Of a stretch of DNA of 64,000 bases, positions 10,222 through 19,742 are shown one piece after another. Each line of letters starts with the position of its first letter. Position 1 is the first letter of the stretch. The notes below the pieces were generated by a model. That model searched no databases, had not been told where the DNA came from, and saw only the letters and a list, made by a program, of their open reading frames with translations. The position numbers were made by a program, and so were the translations under genes. Source of the stretch: Aquisphaera insulae (GTDB lineage: Bacteria > Planctomycetota > Planctomycetia > Isosphaerales > Isosphaeraceae); contig NZ_JAALJH010000024.1 in NCBI RefSeq assembly GCF_011064615.1, positions 37,429 to 101,428 of the forward strand. The letters are read 5' to 3'.

Positions 10222-13200
10222 TCATCGGGCGAAGACGTCGCGGGGAAATTCCGCGGGGCCGGCCTGACTCGTCGGGCTGCTCGCGATCCAGGAATCCAGC
10301 TCGGCCCAGAGTGCCAGCCAGGCCGCGCGTTCGGCGGCCGGTAACTGGGCCAATGCGATCGGGGAGCGGACCGGGGCGAGCTCCGGCGCGATCCTCCAGG
10401 ATCTCACCTCCTCCACGAGATCGGCCGCGAGCGGGCGGCCATCCCGAAACGACGGCCGCCGGGCCTTCACCTCGGACCGAAACCAGGCGAGGGCATCCCG
10501 CCGCAGCCGGAGTTTCTCTTCCCACGAGGGTTCCATCCCGCGGTGGTAGCCGCCGCATGAGGCCTGGACCGCGGAGCAGGCCGCCAGGTATCCGTCGCCC
10601 CCGGATGGCTCGCCGCGGATCGCTCCCGCGAAGAGTCGGGCGGCGGTGGAGAAATGGCTCATGAGATGAAATATGCGAGCCATGACCAGGGCTTCGGCCT
10701 CGTCCCTGGGGTGTTCGGTGCCCGCCTCGACGGCCGCCAGCCGCCCTCCCAGCGCGATCGCGGCCTCCGCCAGGGCGATCCAGCGGGCGGACGGCAGGGG
10801 CCACACGTCGCGCATCGTACCGAGGCGGTGGCCCTCTCGCAGCGACCTGACGGCGAGGTCGAACTCCGAGCGCGCCATCCGCGCGAGCCCCAGGCCGCAA
10901 TGGGCTTCGGCGGCTCCGGGCTCCAGGCCGACGCCCTTGCCGTAGGCTTCGACGGCCCCGTCCTCGTCCCCCAGGGCGAGGAGCCCGTTGCCCAGCGCAA
11001 CCTGGGCGTAGGACTCCTGCCGCTCGAGGCGAGCCGCCTCCCTGGCCGCCTCGACCGAGCCGGCCGGGTCCCCCAGCGCGAGCAGCGCCTCCGCGAGGTT
11101 GCTCCTGTAGGTCGCCGACCCGGGGTCGCGCCGGAGAAGCACGCGAAAGGCCGCTGCCGCTCCATCCAGATCGCCGAGCTGGGAGAGGGCCACCGCTTGG
11201 TTGGAGAGGTACTCCGGATTCAGGGGATCGAGCCGAACCGCCTCGTCATACTCGCGGGCCGCCCGAGCGAAGTCCCTCGTCTGATAGAGGCTCCCGCCGA
11301 GCAGCGTGTGGGCCTGCGCGTAATCAGGCCGTATGCGCACCGCCGCCTCAAATGCCGGGATTGCATCCCGGTACTTGCCCATCAGGAACCTGACGCTTCC
11401 CAGTTGGAAGTAGGCCGCGAAGGCGCGTGGATCGAGTTGAATCGCCCGTTCCTGGGCCGCGGCCGCCCCCGGCAGGTCTTCCGCGCCCCGCAGGACATAT
11501 CCGAGATTGAAATAATAGCTCGCGGTATTGGGACGAATCTCGATAGCCCGCCGGATGGCGGCGAGAGCACCCTGGTGATCACCGAGGTCGCTCAGCGTGC
11601 CGCTGAGGTCGGAGAGGGCCTCAGAATAGTCGGGATCCAGCTCCACCGCGCGCCGCAGCTCGGCGGCAGCCTCGCCAGCCAGGCCGAGCGCCTTCAGTGC
11701 GGTGCTGAGCCTCCCGTGGGCGGCAGCAAGCCGCTCATCCAGCCGGATCGCCTCCCGGGCGGCGTCGGCCGCGGCCTTCCACTGGGCCAGTTCCCCGAGG
11801 ACCTCCGCGAGGCTGATATACCCGGCGGGATTCTCCGGACTTGCGGCGGCAGCAGCCCGGAAGTAGGTCGACGCTTGCTTGAGATCGGGGGGCGTCCCGA
11901 ATCGGTGGGCCGTCCCGAGGTCGTGATTGAACCAGAAGTCGCGCGGATACTGATTGCGGGCCCTACCCAGGAAGTCCCTCGCCGCGTCGAACTCCCTGTC
12001 CTCGATCAGCGCGGCTCCCACGTATTCCAGGAACGGTTTGGGGGTCCTGGTCACGTCGAGCCGCTTCGCGAGAGCCGCGAGCTCTGCATTCCGTTCCGAC
12101 GGCGGGAGATGGCGGAGGCGGAGGCGGTCCGGGTTCTCGTCGATCGACGAGGCGAACGCGTCGAGCCGGGCGTGGACCGGCTCCTCGGCCTTCATAGCCC
12201 AGTCGTCGACCGCCGCGACGACGGCCTCGGCGACCCCGAGGTCGCGGATCCGCTCGCTCGCCGCGGCGGCGTCGGGGCCGAGGGGATCGATCCCGGCCCG
12301 GGAGAGGGCCTGCCGGTAGGCTTCTACCTTCCGGTCGCGGTCGAATCGCCCTTCCACGACGGCGGCACCGGCGATCCGAGCCGCTTCCAGCTCGCGGACG
12401 AGTGCATCGCTCGCCTTCAACCTGTCCCGGAGACCAACGGCCGCCGCCCATTCCGCGGCCGGCCGGCCCGCCTCCTCGAGGCTTTCGACGGCGCGCTCCG
12501 CGGCCTCCAGGGCCTCGCGGAAGTCCTCGGGACTGGAGCTGAACCTGGCCCGCTCCCCGAGGCGCATCGCCGTGGCGGCGTCGGCCCTCGCCTGGCCCGT
12601 CAGTCGGACCTCCTGGGACTTGCCGGCCCACCAGGCGATCCCTCCGACCAGGGCGAGCGCCGCCACCGCGGAGGCCGCGGCGGTCACGGAGACGGCCAGG
12701 CGATGCCGCCGGCCCCAGCGGCGGATCCGCGCCGCGATCGGCTCGCGAAAGGCCGAGACCGGCTCGTCGGCCAGCCACCGATCGAGGTCTTCGCCGAGGG
12801 CCCGTGCGGTCGGGTATCGGTCCTGAGGCCGGAACGCCATCGCCCTCAGGACCACCGCCTCCAGGGGGGCCGGCAATCGCGGCTGGAGCCGGCGGGGGGG
12901 AGTGAAATCCCCCGCTTTCACCCGGGCCAGCACCTCCTCGCGGCTCGCGCCTGAGAAGGGCGGCGAGCCGGTCAGGACGAAGTAAAGCGTGGCGCCCAGC
13001 CCGTAGATGTCGCTCGCCGGGCCGATCTCCTCGAGCCGCCCTTCCGCCTGTTCCGGGCTCATGTACAGGGGCGTGCCGATCTCCCGCCCGGCGATCGTCT
13101 CGCCGCCGAGTCCCGCCGAAGGGGGGGCGGCCTGCTGCGCTTCGCCCTCGCCGCCGCCCCGGACCTTCGCGAGCCCCCAGTCGACGACCAGGGTCTCGCC

Positions 13201-14025
13201 GAACGGCCCGAGCATGATGTTGTGAGGCTTGATGTCGCGGTGGATCACGCCCCGGCTGTGGGCGTAGGCAATCGTCTCGCAGACCGACACGAAACGGGCG
13301 AGGAGCTTCCGCAGCCGGCCGGCCCGGCCCGCCGCCTCGGGGTCCTCCCACTCGACCGCCTCGCGGCCCGATACGGCCTCCTGGAGGGTCTGGCCCTCGA
13401 TGAACCTCATGGCGTAATAGGGCCGGCCGTCGGGATGCTCCCCCAGGCTGTAGATCGGCACGACGCCGGGGTGCTCGAGGATCCCCGTGATCTCCGCCTC
13501 GAGCGTGAACCGGGCCCGCAGCGAGGGATCCGCGTCCCAGGCGGGGTGAATCTCCTTGAGCGCCACCACGCGGCCGAGCTCGGAGTCCCTCGCCCGGAAG
13601 ATGCGACCCAGGCCCCCTACGGCATGGGGGTCCCGATTCAGGGGCGTGTACCGCGCCGCGACCCGGAGCCGGGACACAGGAGCCGAGGGCCCGCCCGCCC
13701 CGCCCACGACCACGGGCTCGGTCTCCTCGCCGGCGGCCGGCAGGAGGTGCTCGATGATCCCCGACAGGGCCGGGAACCGCCCCGCCAGCTCGGAAGGCGT
13801 CACCACCTCCCCGACGTTCCGGCGATACTCCACCTCGATGAGGAGCAGGTCCCTCAGCAGCGCCGTCCGTTCCGGCTGGGGGATCGACATGAGGTAGAGG
13901 GTCGCCAGGTGCTCCTCGACCGACAGACGGCCGCCGCTCCGCCAACGCCCGTCGAATCGGTCGCACCGCTCGTCGTTGCGGCGCGCGGCGGAGTCTGATA
14001 GCTCATCCTCGGATGGATACTCCAT
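10222..14025 (-). CDS. Ser/Thr protein kinase with transmembrane segment and TPR repeats
   Basis: This is a 1267-residue protein with a strong GAGGAGG site. The Pkn2-type kinase domain covers about residues 130-420. It has a glycine loop around 137-141, the ATP lysine K157 in 'VALKE', the catalytic loop 'HRDIKPHN' with D264, 'DWG' in place of DFG (D282), and 'GTPLYMSPEQAEG'. A membrane helix at about 444-468 follows, then an Ala/Glu-rich coiled region and many TPR units (about 650-1080, repeated 'AI.LDPR...AYF.LG' pattern). It is therefore a membrane kinase with an extracytoplasmic TPR moiety. The sigma gene directly upstream overlaps it by 23 nt, suggesting a signalling pair. All key kinase residues are present. 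Confidence 0.9.
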   Translation of the reverse strand: MEYPSEDELSDSAARRNDERCDRFDGRWRSGGRLSVEEHLATLYLMSIPQPERTALLRDLLLIEVEYRRNVGEVVTPSELAGRFPALSGIIEHLLPAAGEETEPVVVGGAGGPSAPVSRLRVAARYTPLNRDPHAVGGLGRIFRARDSELGRVVALKEIHPAWDADPSLRARFTLEAEITGILEHPGVVPIYSLGEHPDGRPYYAMRFIEGQTLQEAVSGREAVEWEDPEAAGRAGRLRKLLARFVSVCETIAYAHSRGVIHRDIKPHNIMLGPFGETLVVDWGLAKVRGGGEGEAQQAAPPSAGLGGETIAGREIGTPLYMSPEQAEGRLEEIGPASDIYGLGATLYFVLTGSPPFSGASREEVLARVKAGDFTPPRRLQPRLPAPLEAVVLRAMAFRPQDRYPTARALGEDLDRWLADEPVSAFREPIAARIRRWGRRHRLAVSVTAAASAVAALALVGGIAWWAGKSQEVRLTGQARADAATAMRLGERARFSSSPEDFREALEAAERAVESLEEAGRPAAEWAAAVGLRDRLKASDALVRELEAARIAGAAVVEGRFDRDRKVEAYRQALSRAGIDPLGPDAAAASERIRDLGVAEAVVAAVDDWAMKAEEPVHARLDAFASSIDENPDRLRLRHLPPSERNAELAALAKRLDVTRTPKPFLEYVGAALIEDREFDAARDFLGRARNQYPRDFWFNHDLGTAHRFGTPPDLKQASTYFRAAAAASPENPAGYISLAEVLGELAQWKAAADAAREAIRLDERLAAAHGRLSTALKALGLAGEAAAELRRAVELDPDYSEALSDLSGTLSDLGDHQGALAAIRRAIEIRPNTASYYFNLGYVLRGAEDLPGAAAAQERAIQLDPRAFAAYFQLGSVRFLMGKYRDAIPAFEAAVRIRPDYAQAHTLLGGSLYQTRDFARAAREYDEAVRLDPLNPEYLSNQAVALSQLGDLDGAAAAFRVLLRRDPGSATYRSNLAEALLALGDPAGSVEAAREAARLERQESYAQVALGNGLLALGDEDGAVEAYGKGVGLEPGAAEAHCGLGLARMARSEFDLAVRSLREGHRLGTMRDVWPLPSARWIALAEAAIALGGRLAAVEAGTEHPRDEAEALVMARIFHLMSHFSTAARLFAGAIRGEPSGGDGYLAACSAVQASCGGYHRGMEPSWEEKLRLRRDALAWFRSEVKARRPSFRDGRPLAADLVEEVRSWRIAPELAPVRSPIALAQLPAAERAAWLALWAELDSWIASSPTSQAGPAEFPRDVFAR

Positions 14026-14641
14026 CGTCGTCCTCCTCGTGGCGCCAGATCTTGCGGATCAGGCGCAGCTTCCGGTCCACCGTGGCGCGGCTCATCCCGA
14101 TCACCTGGGCGATCTCCCCGACCCCGTATCCGTCCAGCCTGAGCCGGGCCACCCTTTTCAGCAGGTCGTCGCCCAGCGCTTCGAAGCAGGCATCGAGCTC
14201 GTCTGCGAGCATTGCGGCGACATCCGGCGACGGCCCGGCGGCGGCTGGCTCTGCCTCGGCCTCGTCGGGCCCGATCGCGGACAGGTTGATCACCCCCCCG
14301 CCGCGCCGCTGCGCCCGCTCCTTCCGGAGGTGATTGAGGCTCTTCCAGTGCAGCTTCTTCAGCAGCAGTAGCCAGAGGCCGAAGCCGTCGTCGGGGGCGG
14401 ACGTCGAGCCGCTTTCGATCAGACCGAGGACGCTGCGGAACGTGCTGGCCGCCAGGTCCTCCGGATCGGCGGAACGCCGCACGGAGGGGTACGCGGCGCG
14501 GGCCCGCTCGACGAGTCGTTCGTAATACCGGGCCCAGATCGCGGTGGCCGCCCCCTCGCGATCGCCCAGTCGCCCCCGGAGGGTGGCGATGTGAGCGGCC
14601 GTCGAGAGGATGGAACTCGCGGTGTCGGTAGGGGAATCCAT
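14003..14641 (-). CDS. ECF-type RNA polymerase sigma factor
   Basis: This is a 212-residue protein; the ATG at 14641 is preferred to an upstream in-frame start at 14728. The middle shows a region 2-like segment ('IWARYYERLVERARAAYP', then 'DPEDLAASTFRSVL'). The C-terminal region 4 helix-turn-helix reads 'VGEIAQVIGMSRATVDRKLRL'. It belongs to the ECF groups that planctomycetes pair with Ser/Thr kinases. Its 3' end overlaps the kinase start by 23 nt, so translation is coupled. The kinase may modify it instead of an anti-sigma factor; that is an inference. Confidence 0.85.
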   Translation of the reverse strand: MDSPTDTASSILSTAAHIATLRGRLGDREGAATAIWARYYERLVERARAAYPSVRRSADPEDLAASTFRSVLGLIESGSTSAPDDGFGLWLLLLKKLHWKSLNHLRKERAQRRGGGVINLSAIGPDEAEAEPAAAGPSPDVAAMLADELDACFEALGDDLLKRVARLRLDGYGVGEIAQVIGMSRATVDRKLRLIRKIWRHEEDDDGVSIRG

Positions 14642-14926
14642 GGAAGACCGGCCTCGAATGCGATTCGAATTCCCCGGCCTCGACGAGGCGTCAGGCCGGA
14701 AATCGGATCTCCGGCGGCACAGAGACACTCACGCGCCCACGCCCGGCGGCCTCGATTGTCGTCGCGCCGGAACATGGATTCCAGGTGTCTTCGTGGCGAG
14801 CCAGTTTTGGAAAGCCAAAAACTAAAATTGGAATCTATGGTTTTCGTGTTGCTATTATGGAAAATACGAATTAGGATGCGCCCAAATACATGAAGTGCTT
14901 CCGGACAGAGCCATGAGGAGCGGCCG
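14642..14926. other. Divergent intergenic region with AT-rich promoter tract
   Basis: This is 285 nt between the divergently transcribed sigma gene and the DUF1559 gene. The half near the sigma gene is ordinary GC-rich sequence. Positions 14805-14880 are markedly AT-rich and include a small hairpin (TTTTGG 14805-14810 pairing with CCAAAA 14815-14820) and the promoter candidate listed separately. No credible ORF is present. Confidence 0.6.
14849..14877 (+). promoter_or_regulatory. Candidate promoter for the DUF1559 gene cluster
   Basis: TTGCTA (14849-14854) and TAGGAT (14872-14877) are separated by 17 nt inside an AT-rich tract, about 50 nt before the start codon at 14927. A GAGGAG-type ribosome binding site lies at about 14911. 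Confidence 0.45.
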
Positions 14927-15985
14927 ATGCCCACGCAACCTGACCCCCGACGCGGAGCCTTCACGCTGATCGAGCTCCTCGTTGTGATCGCCATCATCGC
15001 GATCCTGATCAGCCTGCTCCTGCCCGCCGTGCAGGGGGCGAGGGCCTCGGCCAGGCGGATCCAGTGCGTGAACAACCTCAAGCAACTGGGGCTCGGGCTG
15101 GCGAATTACGAGTCGGCCCATCGGGCGTTCCCGCCCGCATACCTGGGAGATCCTCGGGCGTCGGGGACGGCGTACGGGGTGAACTATCCGGATCCGAATG
15201 GGAACACGCTGTCGGGGTTCGCGTGGGGGGCTCTGATCCTGCCGCAGCTCGAGCAGGCGCCGGTGCACTCGGCGTTCAACTTCAACTTGCCGTGCTGGGC
15301 GCCGGACAATACAACGTCGGCGCGGACAAAGCTGAGCGTCTTCCTCTGCCCGTCGGCGACGGGGGGCGAGGATGGCTTCGCGCTGCACCGGTACACGAAC
15401 GGGGATTCGCAGGCCCCCAACGATGCCGGGCCGTTCGACCCGGAGATTCGCTTCGCCCATTCGCACTACGTCACGAACGCGGGCGTGAATCAGCCGTGGG
15501 GGCGGTCGCCGGCGTATTCGAGCGACTTCGACGTGCCCGAGCCGCTCCCCAACGGCATGTCCGTGGTGATCGACGGGCCCTTCTATCGGAACTCGCGGAC
15601 GAGCGTCGCGGCGGTCTCGGACGGGCTTTCGAACACGGTCTTCCTGGGAGAGCGCACCTCGAAGCTCTGCGACGGCACCTGGGTCGGTGTGGTCCCCTTC
15701 GCCAGCGTCTGGCCCAAGCCGGGCTGGCCGTCGGACCCGAACAGCGGCGGCGACCTCGTGGGGAGCCACAGCGGGCCGGACGTCCACGACCATCCCCAGG
15801 TGATCATCCATGCCCCGAACCACCCGTTCGGCCACACCGACGAGATGTACTCCCAGGACGGCGACGGCGGCAACGTCCTCATGGGCGACGGCTCGGTCCG
15901 GTTCATCAAGAAGACGATCTACCCGTGGACCTGGGTCGCCCTCTGCACCCGCAGCGGCGGCGAGGTCATCAGCTCGGACCAGTGA
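14927..15985 (+). CDS. DUF1559 protein with prepilin-type N-terminus
   Basis: This is a 352-residue protein. The N-terminus is a type IV prepilin cleavage/methylation signal: 'RRGAFTLIELLVVIAIIAIL', with the hydrophobic helix continuing to about residue 36. The next segment, 'NNLKQLGLGLANYESAHRAFPPAY', opens the DUF1559 domain. The family's C-terminal 'GDGSVRFI' motif is present near residue 320. Planctomycetes carry dozens of these major-pseudopilin-like proteins, whose role is not settled; surface or type II secretion-like fibres are likely. The small lipoprotein gene 13 nt downstream is a common companion. Confidence 0.93.
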   Translation: MPTQPDPRRGAFTLIELLVVIAIIAILISLLLPAVQGARASARRIQCVNNLKQLGLGLANYESAHRAFPPAYLGDPRASGTAYGVNYPDPNGNTLSGFAWGALILPQLEQAPVHSAFNFNLPCWAPDNTTSARTKLSVFLCPSATGGEDGFALHRYTNGDSQAPNDAGPFDPEIRFAHSHYVTNAGVNQPWGRSPAYSSDFDVPEPLPNGMSVVIDGPFYRNSRTSVAAVSDGLSNTVFLGERTSKLCDGTWVGVVPFASVWPKPGWPSDPNSGGDLVGSHSGPDVHDHPQVIIHAPNHPFGHTDEMYSQDGDGGNVLMGDGSVRFIKKTIYPWTWVALCTRSGGEVISSDQ

Positions 15986-15998
15986 GGAGCCACCCGGG

Positions 15999-16328
15999 AT
16001 GAGAATGATCCAGATACACCGCCTCCTCGGCATCCTGCTGGTCGCGACGCTCCTCGGGCTGATCGGTGCCGGGTGCGGCCCGGCCCAGGTCGGCCCGGAC
16101 CGGGACGCGTTCAAGGCCATCGATGCCCTGTACACGGCCGTCTCCTTGCGGGACGTCACGCTCACGGATCGCTGCGCGGGCCAGCTCAGGGAGTTGCACG
16201 CCGCTGCGAAGCTCCCCGAGGCCCCCTACCGCGAGCTCGTCGCGATGATCGATGAGGCGAAGTCGGGCGGCTGGGAGCATGCCCAGGGGCGGCTGGCCTC
16301 GTTCATGGAAGGGCAGCAACGACGCTGA
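15999..16328 (+). CDS. Small putative lipoprotein
   Basis: This is a 109-residue protein starting at an ATG after GTGAGGAG, 13 nt after the DUF1559 gene. A hydrophobic signal (about residues 9-24) ends in a lipobox-like 'LIGAGC', so the mature N-terminal residue is probably a lipidated Cys. The mature part is helical and charged, without a known domain. Small lipoproteins are frequently found just downstream of DUF1559 pseudopilins in this lineage, and the two are probably co-expressed. No function can be assigned. Confidence 0.7.
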   Translation: MRMIQIHRLLGILLVATLLGLIGAGCGPAQVGPDRDAFKAIDALYTAVSLRDVTLTDRCAGQLRELHAAAKLPEAPYRELVAMIDEAKSGGWEHAQGRLASFMEGQQRR

Positions 16329-16441
16329 CGATGGTCTTGGATCCGGGCACCGGGCCTGCCATCATCGAGGGCGAGACGGACGATCGCGCGGCGCGGCCTC
16401 CCCGGCCCCGGGTCGATCCGCCGGATCGGAGTCTCGCCTCC

Positions 16442-18865
16442 ATGAGCCCTCGCCGCCTGATCTTCACGCAAGCCCTCCTCATCGTCGCCCCGATCCTCGC
16501 CAATGCCGCCCGCGCCGACTCCCCGCCCGGCGACACCGCCCGCAAGGCCGTGCTCCGCCTGGAGTCGGACCGGGGCGCCAACCTCCTCCGGTCCGATCGC
16601 TGGGAGTTCGAGGGCGAGGGCTTCCGCCGCGAGGGAGACACCTTCGCCTGCGACGACACGATGCCCGGCAAACGCCGGGGGATCTTTCAGCGGGTGGAGC
16701 TGAACCAGGCGGAGGCCCGGCCCATCGTGGCCTCGGCCTGGAGCAAGGCCGAGGGGGTCTCCGGCTCGGCCGACGATGACTATTCGGTCTACCTGGACCT
16801 GACTTTCACCGACGGCACCGAGCTCTGGGGCCGGACGGCGGACTTCCGCGTCGGCACCCATGATTGGCAGCGGGCCGAGGTGAACGTCTTCCCCGAGAAG
16901 CCGGTGAAATCCGTCACGATCAACCTGCTGCTCCGCACCCACGCCGGCAAGGTCTCATTCCGCGGGGCCTCCCTCCAGTCGCCGGCAATCCCCCCCGGCG
17001 CGGTCCTCTTCGACGGCCTGCCGGTCGTCGCCCGCGGGCCGGCCGTCGAGGGCTTTCAGGTCCGCGACGTCGCCGCGGGGAGCGATTTCTTGCCGATCCG
17101 CGACCGGGCACTCGGGCTCGAGCTCGAGGCCCGGGCCTCGAGCCGGGCCGGTGCGGAGTTCCAGGACGTCACCCTCCGCGACACGACGGGCAAGGATCGC
17201 GCGATCACGCTGCTGTACGCGATCCCCATCGCCCCCGCGGGCACCGCCTGGCTGGACGATCCCCGGACGACCCGTGCCGTGGAGGCCGGCCGCGAATACG
17301 TCCACGCCCATCCCGCACGCGCCGGCACCGGCCGGCTCTCGTCCTATCCTTTCGCCGCGATCACGACCGACGACGGCAAGGGGAAGGGGGAGGCGATCGG
17401 GATCGACATGGCCTATCCGGCCGTCTTCCGGGCCGGCTACCACGCCGGGACGGGGGAGCTCTGGATCGCCTACGACCTCGGCCTGACGGTCGAGAAGCCG
17501 ACCGCCCACCTCCGCTTCTGCCGGTTACGCTTCGACCCCGCCTGGGGCTTCCGCGCCGCGCTCGACGCCTACTACCGGACCTTCCCGGGAGCCTTCACCA
17601 GGCGGGTCAAGGAACAGGGGCTCTGGATGCCCTTCGCGAAGATCAGCGACGTCAAGGGCTGGGAGGACTTCGGCTTCCGGATCAAGGAGGGGAACGACGA
17701 GACGGCCTGGGACGACGCCCACGGCATCATCACCTTCCGCTACACCGAGCCGATGACCTGGTGGATGCCGATGAAGAAGGAGACCCCGCGGACGATCGCG
17801 GCCGCCGTCGACGAGGCGAGGCGGCTCGCCGAGATGGGAAACCCGGAGGCGAGGGCCTTCGCCGGGAGCGTCTATCACGACATCGACGGCACGCCGCCGG
17901 CCCTCTTCCGCGACGAGCCGTGGAACCACGGCGCCGTCTGGAGCATGAACTCGATGCCGGGGCTCTCCGGCGAGTTCACCGACTTCCGCACCAAGTGGAG
18001 CCCGGCGATCAAGGAGAAGCTCTACGGCCCCGGGCGTCGCGGAGACCTCGACGGCGAGTACGTCGATTCGAGCGAGGGCTACGTCACCGACGAGCTGGAT
18101 TTTCGCCGCGACCACTTCGCCGCCGCCGATACCCCGCTGACGTTCGCGCCGGGATCGTCCCGGCCGGCCATCTTCCGCGGTCTCATCGCCTTCGAGTACG
18201 TCCGCGGGATCGAGCGGGACGTCCACGCGATGAACCGGCTGATGATGGCCAACGCCACGCCCGACCGCCTCTGCTGGCTGGCCCCGCTGCTGGACGTGAT
18301 GGGGACGGAGACCGACTGGAACCCGCGCGGCAAGTGGCGGCCGATGAGCGACTCCGACCTGATCTACCGCCGTGCCCTCTGCAAGGGGAAGCCGTTCTGC
18401 TTCCTCATGAACACCGACTTCGCGAGGTTCCCCGCCGAGCTCGTGGAGAAGTACATGAAGCGGTCGCTCGCCTACGGCGTCTTCCCCGGCTTCTTCAGCC
18501 ACAACGCCGCCGAGGGCCACTACTTCACCCGGCCGGAGCTCTACGACCGGGACCGTCCCCTCTTTCGCAAGTACGTCCCCCTCTGCCGGCGCGTGGCCGA
18601 AGCCGGCTGGGAACCGATCACGCAGGCCCGCTCGAACGACCCGAAGGTCCACGTCGAGCGCTTCGGCACCGGCGAGGCCGGCACGCCGATCTACCTGACC
18701 GTCTTCAACGACAGCCCCGCACGCCGCACCGCCGCGATCCGCCTGGAGCGGACGGCCTCGCCGACCGGCCGAGAGCTCGTCCGGGACGTCCCCGTTGCCT
18801 GGAAGGACGGCACGACGACACTCTCCCTCGACGGCGAGGATGTCGCGGTGATCGAGCTGAGGTGA
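16442..18865 (+). CDS. Secreted TIM-barrel-like protein, possible glycosidase of unrecognised family
   Basis: This is an 807-residue protein from the ATG at 16442, which opens a signal peptide ('RRLIFTQALLIVAPILANAARA'-like, cleaved before DSPPG). The upstream extension to 16331 lacks signal features. The N-terminal ~300 residues look beta-sandwich-like. The central part, from 'GLWMPFAKISDVKGWEDFGF' on, has the alternating pattern of a TIM barrel with clustered acids: 'YHDIDG', and D537, E539, D542 and E545 in 'DLDGEYVDSSEGY'. The last ~80 residues are a beta domain like the C-terminal domains of alpha-amylase-type enzymes. I cannot name a family. Carbohydrate hydrolysis is an inference. Confidence 0.6.
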   Translation: MSPRRLIFTQALLIVAPILANAARADSPPGDTARKAVLRLESDRGANLLRSDRWEFEGEGFRREGDTFACDDTMPGKRRGIFQRVELNQAEARPIVASAWSKAEGVSGSADDDYSVYLDLTFTDGTELWGRTADFRVGTHDWQRAEVNVFPEKPVKSVTINLLLRTHAGKVSFRGASLQSPAIPPGAVLFDGLPVVARGPAVEGFQVRDVAAGSDFLPIRDRALGLELEARASSRAGAEFQDVTLRDTTGKDRAITLLYAIPIAPAGTAWLDDPRTTRAVEAGREYVHAHPARAGTGRLSSYPFAAITTDDGKGKGEAIGIDMAYPAVFRAGYHAGTGELWIAYDLGLTVEKPTAHLRFCRLRFDPAWGFRAALDAYYRTFPGAFTRRVKEQGLWMPFAKISDVKGWEDFGFRIKEGNDETAWDDAHGIITFRYTEPMTWWMPMKKETPRTIAAAVDEARRLAEMGNPEARAFAGSVYHDIDGTPPALFRDEPWNHGAVWSMNSMPGLSGEFTDFRTKWSPAIKEKLYGPGRRGDLDGEYVDSSEGYVTDELDFRRDHFAAADTPLTFAPGSSRPAIFRGLIAFEYVRGIERDVHAMNRLMMANATPDRLCWLAPLLDVMGTETDWNPRGKWRPMSDSDLIYRRALCKGKPFCFLMNTDFARFPAELVEKYMKRSLAYGVFPGFFSHNAAEGHYFTRPELYDRDRPLFRKYVPLCRRVAEAGWEPITQARSNDPKVHVERFGTGEAGTPIYLTVFNDSPARRTAAIRLERTASPTGRELVRDVPVAWKDGTTTLSLDGEDVAVIELR

Positions 18866-19095
18866 GAGCAGGCCGACCTGCTGCCCCATGGTCATCCACC
18901 CGGCCCCGGCGGCGGAGGGCGAGGCCCACGCGCGACCGGGAAAGCCGAGCGGGATCGGGACGCATGAGCGTGCGCGAGGCCGAATCCATCCGGTCCGATA
19001 GAGGGGGCCGACGCCGACGCATCATCCGGCCCGGGATCGCGCGGGGAAGAACGGTGCGGTGGGGCCTTGGGGAAAGGGCGACCTGGCCCGACCGC

Positions 19096-19344
19096 TCAGC
19101 TCTTGCGACGGAATCCTTGGATCGTGTCTTGCTCGGGATGGTCGAACCCGCAGCCGGCGTCCGGGGCCTCGTGGTGGGCCTCCCTGGCTTCCGGGGCCTC
19201 ATTCGCCCGCTGAGCATGCTCCAGTGGCTCCTGAACGCGAGAGGGGGAGGGCGTCGGGAGCGAGTTCTCGACATGAGTCTTGGGATGCGTGGCCGACTTG
19301 CGGGCCTGGGTCTTCTTGGTACGAGTACGGGTTGCCGTGGTCAT
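19096..19344 (-). CDS. Small basic protein, unknown function
   Basis: This is an 82-residue ORF whose ATG at 19344 follows a strong GGGGAGG site at ideal spacing, the main reason to call it. The N-terminus is Lys/Arg/Thr-rich ('TTATRTRTKKTQARKSATH'), and the rest is Glu/Pro/His-rich and probably disordered. There are no hydrophobic segments and no family I recognise. It is flanked by gene-poor DNA on both sides. A small nucleic-acid-binding or spore/stress-type protein is conceivable but unsupported. Confidence 0.45.
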   Translation of the reverse strand: MTTATRTRTKKTQARKSATHPKTHVENSLPTPSPSRVQEPLEHAQRANEAPEAREAHHEAPDAGCGFDHPEQDTIQGFRRKS

Positions 19345-19742
19345 GGGACACCTCCCCGCGCGTCGCGGGATAATCCATGAAAGGCGCGGATGCCGCCCAA
19401 GGGTATGGGCAATCTTCCACCCTTCCGGCGACCGGCCTCTGCGATGGCCGATCGCGCAGCGTCTCGACGAGAGCCGCCGCGGGGCCCTGTCAGACCGAGA
19501 ACCCGCCCGGCCGGGACGAGATCGACCTCCCCGGCGATGCGGAACCCGGCACGACTTGTGAAACCCTTGTCAAAGTCTAGCGGTGGGCATTGAACTTGGC
19601 CAGGGTCGCTGGCGTCTTTATTTTCGTGGAAGTCGGGGGCGGGAACGATCCGGCCGCTAGCCGGATGGCGCGATGATTGCGTCAGGATGGTCCTCGGGCG
19701 CTGACCCCCGGCTTCGATTTCAGGACTCGAGGGGACGGAACC
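19345..19742. other. Intergenic region without a supported gene
   Basis: This is 398 nt between the small basic protein gene (minus) and the phosphodiesterase gene (plus). It contains the ribosome binding site of the former at its left edge and a short AT-richer tract near 19614-19628. A 67-codon ORF at 19377-19580 has no ribosome binding site or protein-like composition and is not called. No convincing promoter pair was found. Confidence 0.5.

Noticed and set aside
18867..18882. Hairpin AGCAGG-ccga-CCTGCT directly after a stop codon, as a terminator
   Set aside because: The stem is only 6 bp and no T-run follows, so an intrinsic terminator is not supported.
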